A DNA stretch of 64,000 bases, taken from NCBI GenBank assembly GCA_034670405.1, contig JAXDDX010000045.1:2516501-2580500 (forward strand), in the 5' to 3' direction. Position 1 is the stretch's first letter; each line of letters opens with the position of its first letter. This document shows positions 61,470-64,000 of this stretch, piece by piece. Position numbers and translations under genes: made by a program. The notes beneath the pieces were generated by a model. The model was not told where the DNA came from and searched no databases. It saw nothing but the letters and a program-made list of their open reading frames with translations. This DNA comes from Hoplostethus atlanticus (taxonomy: Eukaryota; Chordata; Actinopteri; Trachichthyiformes; Trachichthyidae).

Positions 61470-64000
61470 ACTCTCCGCCTCGTCGTTCCAGGAGACTCCC
61501 AGTCTATGGACGTGTGCTCGGTTCACCACAACAACACTTTCCTGCGCTACTCCGTCTCACTGCTGGGATACGGTTTCTATGGCGACGTACTGACGGACAG
61601 TGAGAGGAAGCGATGGATGGGGCCGGCCAGATACGACTTCTCAGGTAAGAAGAACCATCTGCAGCATCATAGACAGACAGTTAGAAGCTTATTCTACTGT
61701 TGGCCTAAATCACGTCTGTCTGTTTCTGAGGAGAGAACCATCAGGTGACGGAAAGAGGTCAAATATATAGATAGCCTTTTGGAATCAATCACTTCCATTT
61801 GTGATTTCAGCCCTATACAGTTGATGTGGTGGTGACAGAGTCCTGTCAGTCATACAGAAGCTCAAAGGAACTGATCTGTGAATCGAGCAGCGTAGTCAGT
61901 CTGGTATTCTACTACAGATTCTACAGGTTTTATTGTCGGAGCAGAGTGATGCTGGGGGACGAAGTGTGTGCTCAGCATAAATAAAGATGAAAAAATCGGT
62001 TACCGCTCTTGTAACTTGTGTGTTTATACACTGGTGACCGTCTGCCAGGTCTGAAGACGTTCTTTACCCATCACTACTATGAAGGGACGGTGTCCTACCT
62101 ACCAGCAAGCGGCGCCCTGGGGACGCCGAGGGACAGGACCAAGTGTAGAGCTGGGTAAGAGCTGTTGAACCGAACCCAACTCGGCCTGAAGCATGCATAC
62201 ATTTACATGTTTTCAACTGCAGTGTACCGTGTGGCACACTGGCATATTTAGTATGTTCTCTCGATTGGTTGGGTTCCACTATAAGATGAGCCCTGCAAGG
62301 ATGGATTTGGTGCCGGCTCACTTTCAAAGGAGGTGTGATCATTACATTGGTGACTTGCAGCTCAGTGTTGTGATTTAAACCCAAAAGGGTGCTGATGCTG
62401 TCCCACAGCCTCAGTAGGCCAAGGACAACACAGGACTGGTCAACCTGCATGGGAACATCACGGGACTCTTACAGGATGTGACTGTATTGGCCTTTTAAAA
62501 TAACACGACTCCATCCTCCTTTCCAGCTGCTTGATCTGCCAGCAAAACGGGCAGCTGTACCTGGAGGAGGAGGCTGGGAAGTACCGGACCGATAAGGTGT
62601 CAGACAGTGGTGAGTTCACAACGTCTCAGTCTTCTTGGTCCCAGAGGACCTTTACAAGTTCTCACTGGACTACATTTCCCATGAACCCTCTGAGGATTTC
62701 AACCACTACGCAATCAGAAGTTGCCAAAGATACTGTAGTTATTCATACATTTAATACAGCTACAACAATTTTTTCATTATTCATGCTTAGTGGATATTTT
62801 GTGGGCTGACTGCGAAGGGATGGATCGGCCTAGTGAAGACCTGGAGCAGCTCTAACTGGTGCTTTCTTCCTCTTCCAGAGTGTGATGGTGAATGGAGGAC
62901 GATCCGAGGAAAGTTCCTGGCTATAAATGCTGCCAGTATGAGCTGCGCTTGTCCTCGCAGTCCCAAAGGTCTTTCACCAGCGGCGCACCTGGCAGACGGC
63001 ACCGCCGACCTCATCCTGGTCCGCAAATGCTCCCGCCTCAACTTCCTCAGACACCTGCTCCGCCACACCAGCAAAGACGACCAGGTATACCGACCTGTTT
63101 CTGGTGAATAGTTAGCACTAGAGAGGGAATGCACTGACGGGCCCGGAAAGGACCAGGGCTGAGGTTCGGACCCTGGACTTGCTATTCCCAACAGCAACGT
63201 GCCAACACATTTGTTCCTATATGGCAGATTTAATTTTTGAGTCCAAGCTGTTGCCTCCCTCATAACTATTTGTATTATATATATATTATAATATGTAATA
63301 CATTACAACTATTTGTTCCTACTTGTCATTAAGTTTCCCTCTGTATGTCACATCTGACTTCCTACGCCGTCTTACCTCCTCCCTCGCTCTCCAACCAGTT
63401 TGACCTTACCTTCGTGGAGGTGCACCGGGTGCGGCGTTTCCGCTTCACGCCACGCCACTGCCAGAGCGACTCGGAGCTGGACCTGCAGGAGAACGGCAAG
63501 CGCCTCTTCAGCCAGATCTGCCGCGACCACCCGGCCTGCGGCTGCACTCCTGCCTACAGCAGCTGGAACTGCGACGGCGAAATCCTGGCCCACACAGCCA
63601 TAGAAGTCGGGTAGGGCTGAGTCAGTTAGGTTGTTTCCATTAGTCCCAAACAGGGGAGGAGCTCTTATTTTGGAGCACGTTGGTTCGGTTACCTTTCACA
63701 CTGCAACCTTTTTCATAAAAGTGTGAGAACAGTCATTTCCTTCATTGGAAGCTTGAGATAAACAAACATGGAGCATCTGCATGAATGTGTCATATGATTA
63801 TTATGGCCTCCGTACTATTTATTGGTTGTTTGTGATGGATTGAAGCGTATTCAACTGTATATATGCCCAAAATCAAAATTAACTTCAAAATTTCAGCCCC
63901 TGTTTGGATTTATCTTTAAAAAGCGTCTCCTTTCTTTTTTCTCCCAGAGTGCACTGCCAGTTGATCAAGCTGTTTGCACGAGGGATCGAGGAGCCGACGG
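43257..64000 (+). CDS. cerk: Ceramide kinase, 13 exons, 3' end beyond the window
   Basis: Ceramide kinase phosphorylates ceramide with ATP to ceramide-1-phosphate on Golgi and other membranes. Exons: 43257-43407, 56306-56446, 57382-57504, 58716-58841, 58958-59024, 59128-59273, 61326-61400, 61492-61644, 62049-62154, 62527-62609, 62879-63084, 63399-63610 and 63948-64000 (cut by the window edge). All phases match, giving about 547 residues so far; human CERK has 537. The N-terminal PH-type region (exons 1-3) includes VPVSEIIAV and RARQHRWR. The lipid-kinase domain begins [18 protein letters not shown] (about residue 141), with the nucleotide-binding [12 protein letters not shown] (204-215) and [12 protein letters not shown]. 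The CERK-specific CxxxCxxC motif is present as CRAGCLIC (Cys360, 364, 367), and WNCDGE stands at 516-521. Start choice: first in-frame ATG of the GC-rich exon. The exon 3 donor (CTCG|GTCTGA) is weak. Introns 1 and 2 open with minisatellites copying their own donor sites. The domains and key motifs look intact. Confidence 0.95.
43386..43965 (+). repeat. Minisatellite overlapping the cerk exon 1 end and donor
   Basis: About 18 units of about 31 bp. The unit corresponds to the last 22 bases of exon 1 (CTTTTACCATCCTAACACCC, then TCA) plus the first bases of intron 1 (GTAAGTGT). Seven further units keep GTAAGTG (43470, 43501, 43779, 43810, 43841, 43870, 43901) and one has GTAAGGG (43532). The other units carry CTAAGGG or CAAAGGG in that place. 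Confidence 0.93.
44030..44225 (-). repeat. Retroposon 3' tails, cerk intron 1
   Basis: CTCATTTGTATAGCAGTTTT with AAAGTGCTTTAACAG (44049-44095) and AAACTTTATTGATCCTGTGG (44183-44202) resemble antisense 3' ends of two LINE/SINE families also seen at 890, 17450 and 58340. Confidence 0.5.
44226..45157. other. cerk intron 1 segment with a SINE fragment
   Basis: Positions 44490-44590 read on the minus strand as a tRNA-derived SINE piece (CCCAGTGGTTAGACTGCC and GAGCAAGGCACTGAAGCC). A poly-C tract lies at 44982-45002. Otherwise nothing recognised. Confidence 0.4.
45158..45532. mobile_element. hAT-like MITE candidate
   Basis: The left end CAGACCTCCCAGGATTC and the right end in reverse complement CAGGCTCCCCGAGACTC are imperfect inverted repeats, and AATACT lies directly outside both ends. 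Internal GCAGAAATTGCAATTTTACA recalls a fish hAT-derived repeat from memory. No coding capacity. Boundaries are approximate. Confidence 0.4.
45533..46135. other. cerk intron 1 segment, nothing recognised
   Basis: Unique-looking AT-rich sequence with no supported feature. Confidence 0.35.
46136..46442. repeat. GGTTGGTAGGTAGATT minisatellite
   Basis: About 15 units of 16-24 bp built from GATTGATTGGTTGGTAGGTA and TTGTTTGGTTGGTTGGTAGG. The long minus-strand frame ([11 protein letters not shown]-like) is a product of the repeat. Confidence 0.95.
46443..49560. other. cerk intron 1 segment, mostly unrecognised
   Basis: No exon of cerk or of another gene is supported. Positions 48295-48385 hold two head-to-tail minus-strand SINE B-box pieces (TTGAACCCCCAACCCTGGCA and TTGAACCCCCAAACCTGGCA). 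48440-48505 is a degenerate TGGTTCTGGTC-type repeat, and 49340-49372 a short interrupted (CA)n. Confidence 0.35.
49561..50250. repeat. Dispersed repeat family X, copy 3, expanded into an (ACT)n array
   Basis: 49561-49740 matches family X (TTTGATACTGATATTTTTAA, ATCTTTAAA, then CACTGAAACCAGG). From there an (ACT)n array of about 500 bp carries three copies of a non-triplet segment starting AAAACTCTCCACTGAAACC or AAAACTCCCCACTGAAACC (49717, 49819, 50179) and continuing GATGATAATAATGATGATAC. The long leucine or serine frames are artefacts. Confidence 0.8.
50251..51278 (-). mobile_element. Retroposon-like repeat inserted in the (ACT)n array
   Basis: Begins with (AAATC)n then CACATTTATTTGTATAGCCC, the antisense form of a retroposon tail, and continues through AGGAAAAACTCCCACAAACC and GGTAGCCAGTGTAATGAGGA, phrases I know from an abundant fish repeat whose family I cannot name. 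(ACT)n lies on both sides (50235-50249 and 51282-51310), so the element landed inside the microsatellite. Confidence 0.55.
51279..51342. repeat. (ACT)n/(AAT)n microsatellite
   Basis: Distal part of the array interrupted by the preceding element; ACT units pass into AAT units. Confidence 0.95.
51343..52530. other. cerk intron 1 segment, mostly unique
   Basis: No coding feature supported. The stretch 51750-52330 has little repeat character. Nothing diagnostic is seen. Confidence 0.35.
52886..53338 (+). CDS. SWIM-type zinc-finger protein fragment within a transposable element
   Basis: A 150-residue frame with [49 protein letters not shown] and, at about residues 118-130, [15 protein letters not shown]. 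The last phrase matches the second half of SWIM zinc fingers (CxCxnCxH), but the first Cys pair is reduced to one. In fish this arrangement is known from multi-copy genes of transposable-element origin that often also carry a YqaJ-type nuclease domain, which is not found here. The frame starts at MSKQMQWEH and ends before the Tc1 insertion. It is likely a relic of the host element, not a cellular gene and not part of cerk. Confidence 0.5.
   Translation: MSKQMQWEHSSTFLIREGAVSIPHPDTVHTWEDNMTKWPNITYGKICSYFVESMAVTLDGNAMENLKSSDAYQYLHSNKVGSVPTYKHDRFVYLKYIVEPSQCLKNSWHNAWVVVSCVAGPGRSCSHAAANLWKLCNVNIRDSKSVIVFL
53507..55106 (-). mobile_element. Tc1-like transposon, complete 1.6-kb copy
   Basis: Starts CAGCGGGTAAAATAAGTATT and ends in its reverse complement, flanked by TA within a short (TA)n tract. 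Terminal inverted repeats are about 200 bp with inner direct-repeat copies (AAAAAGTATTGAACACGCTT near 53690, ATGTGTTCAATACTTTTTCC near 54905), the IR/DR layout of Sleeping Beauty-type Tc1 elements. It contains one transposase frame on the minus strand. It is nested in the inverted-repeat element at 52536-55784. Confidence 0.93.
53721..54752 (-). CDS. Tc1-like transposase, one uninterrupted frame, catalytic Glu replaced by Asp
   Basis: A 343-residue frame; the family start is probably Met9 ([19 protein letters not shown]) at 54728. The N-terminal paired-like helix-turn-helix region includes [20 protein letters not shown], followed by a GRPR-like [10 protein letters not shown] and a second HTH. 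The DDE domain has [12 protein letters not shown] (Asp161; the family usually reads SDETK), [27 protein letters not shown] (Asp247) and [11 protein letters not shown], where the third catalytic residue, normally Glu, is Asp282; spacing to Asp247 is 34 residues. The segment [15 protein letters not shown] is about five residues shorter than in relatives. No stop interrupts the frame, so the copy is young, but the substitutions suggest it is inactive. Confidence 0.9.
   Translation of the reverse strand: MSHKKHLMMGKSKELSQDLRNLIVAKHTDGIGYRRISKLLNVPVSSVGAIIRKWKEHHFTINRPRPGAPRKISDRGVKRIIRRVVQEPRTTCGELQKDLELAGTIVSKKTISNALNRHGLYARSPRKTPLLKKKHVEARLRFAAQHLDKPVKYWENIVWSDATKIELFGCHNTHHVWRSNGTAHHPKNTIPTVKFGGGNIMVWGCFSAYGTGKLHIIEGRMNGKMYRDILPSTRMMKMKRGWTFQKDNDPKHTAKETVNWFQRKKIKLLEWPSQSPDLNPIDNLWKELKIRIHRRGPRNLQDLKTVCVEEWAKITPEPCMRLVSPYRRRLEAVITNKGFCTKY
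55785..56268. other. 3' part of cerk intron 1, nothing recognised
   Basis: AT-rich sequence with TTATTA and TTAATTAA motifs. No feature is supported apart from the following (GT)n. Confidence 0.4.
56269..56298 (+). repeat. (GT)n tract at the cerk exon 2 acceptor
   Basis: About 15 GT units end seven bases before the AG at 56304-56305, so the acceptor reads GTGTGTGTTAAACAG|GT and lacks a normal pyrimidine tract. Confidence 0.95.
56441..57095 (+). repeat. Minisatellite copying the cerk exon 2 donor
   Basis: The array consists of TGTTATAACYGCTC modules and TACTCACAGGTATACACACT modules. The latter repeats the real exon 2 boundary (TTCACAG|GTATACACACTG). Including the true donor there are 13 CACAGGTATA copies between 56443 and 57088. 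Each decoy is preceded by a pyrimidine-rich TGCTCTACTCACAG-like stretch. The array fills about 70% of the 935-bp intron 2. Confidence 0.95.
57300..57351 (+). repeat. (GT)n tract before cerk exon 3
   Basis: GTGTGCGTGTGCGTGTG followed by about 16 GT units, ending 30 bases before the exon 3 acceptor. Confidence 0.95.
57620..57740 (+). repeat. Retroposon 3' tail with (TTA)n, cerk intron 3
   Basis: TGATAAGTGCTATAGAAATA, AAGTTATTATTATTATTA: a LINE/SINE-type 3' end with a trinucleotide tail. Confidence 0.6.
57741..58715. other. Rest of cerk intron 3
   Basis: An antisense retroposon tail (CTTTATTATGTGTAGCACTT, with AAAGTGCTTTACAAGCAA) lies at 58338-58392, and a G-run at 58579-58587. The exon 4 acceptor is strong (CCTCCCCATCCCCAG). 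Confidence 0.45.
59283..59640. repeat. AT-rich minisatellite after the cerk exon 6 donor
   Basis: Units built from ACATTATTATAACACTATTA and ACATTATACTAACATT repeat for about 350 bp, starting about ten bases after the donor at 59274. Unlike introns 1 and 2 the donor itself is not copied. Confidence 0.9.
59641..59900 (-). mobile_element. Rex1-like LINE reverse-transcriptase fragment, cerk intron 6
   Basis: On the minus strand the frame encodes [20 protein letters not shown] and the catalytic motif FHCYADDTQ. This is the RT core of a non-LTR retrotransposon of the Rex1-like type, truncated at both ends; the AT-rich array begins where it stops. Confidence 0.8.
59901..61325. other. Rest of cerk intron 6
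   Basis: Positions 60112-60222 read on the minus strand as SINE-like (B-box GGTTCAATGTC, AAAGTGTCCTTGAGCAAG). A short (CA)n lies at 60367-60393, a retroposon tail at 60470-60506, a G-run at 60985-60997 and a 16-bp inverted repeat at 61180-61220. No exon. Confidence 0.45.
61424..61467 (+). repeat. (CA)n tract filling cerk intron 7
   Basis: About 22 CA units inside a 91-bp intron (61401-61491), ending 24 bases before the exon 8 acceptor. Confidence 0.95.

Overview
The window is nuclear DNA of a ray-finned fish, probably a percomorph teleost. The evidence is two vertebrate genes with GT-AG introns, one of them an egg-coat ZP3 gene of the teleost type, set in a background of Tc1-like, hAT-like, L2-like and Rex1-like elements, tRNA-derived SINE fragments and very abundant microsatellites. 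There are no prokaryotic features, and no retroviral or LTR element was recognised.

Layout. Positions 1-2719 are a repeat-rich flank holding a small Tc1-type MITE. Positions 2720-7945 hold an eight-exon zp3-like gene on the + strand, with a poly(A) signal 18 bases after its proposed stop. From about 8 kb to 43 kb I find no protein-coding gene. That stretch holds an old Tc1 copy, a 1.4-kb hAT-type element with a clean 8-bp target duplication, three L2-like fragments, a Rex1-like LINE 3' end, several minisatellites and many simple repeats, separated by unique stretches that could include regulatory sequence. From 43257 to the window end lies ceramide kinase (cerk), also on the + strand. Thirteen coding exons join in frame to about 547 residues, and the last exon is cut by the window edge. 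Its 12.9-kb first intron is crowded with elements, including a 1.6-kb Tc1 transposon with a single long transposase frame, nested inside a larger inverted-repeat element that carries a SWIM-type zinc-finger reading frame.

The two genes have unrelated jobs: zp3 makes an egg-envelope filament protein, and cerk makes the lipid kinase that produces ceramide-1-phosphate. Nothing suggests they work together.

The most unusual signal is in cerk. Introns 1 and 2 each begin with a minisatellite whose repeat unit is a copy of the exon/intron junction itself. Intron 1 carries about eight extra copies of the CTCA|GTAAG donor. Intron 2 carries twelve extra copies of CACAG|GTATA, each preceded by a pyrimidine-rich stretch ending in AG, so that every unit looks like a zero-length exon or recursive-splicing site. 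Several cerk acceptors also lie directly beside (GT)n or (CA)n tracts. Other items worth a look are a possible GC-AG intron at the end of zp3, a minisatellite that arose from the 3' end of a Tc1 transposase and occurs at two loci, a perfect 20-bp hairpin, and a LINE with a foldback 5' junction.
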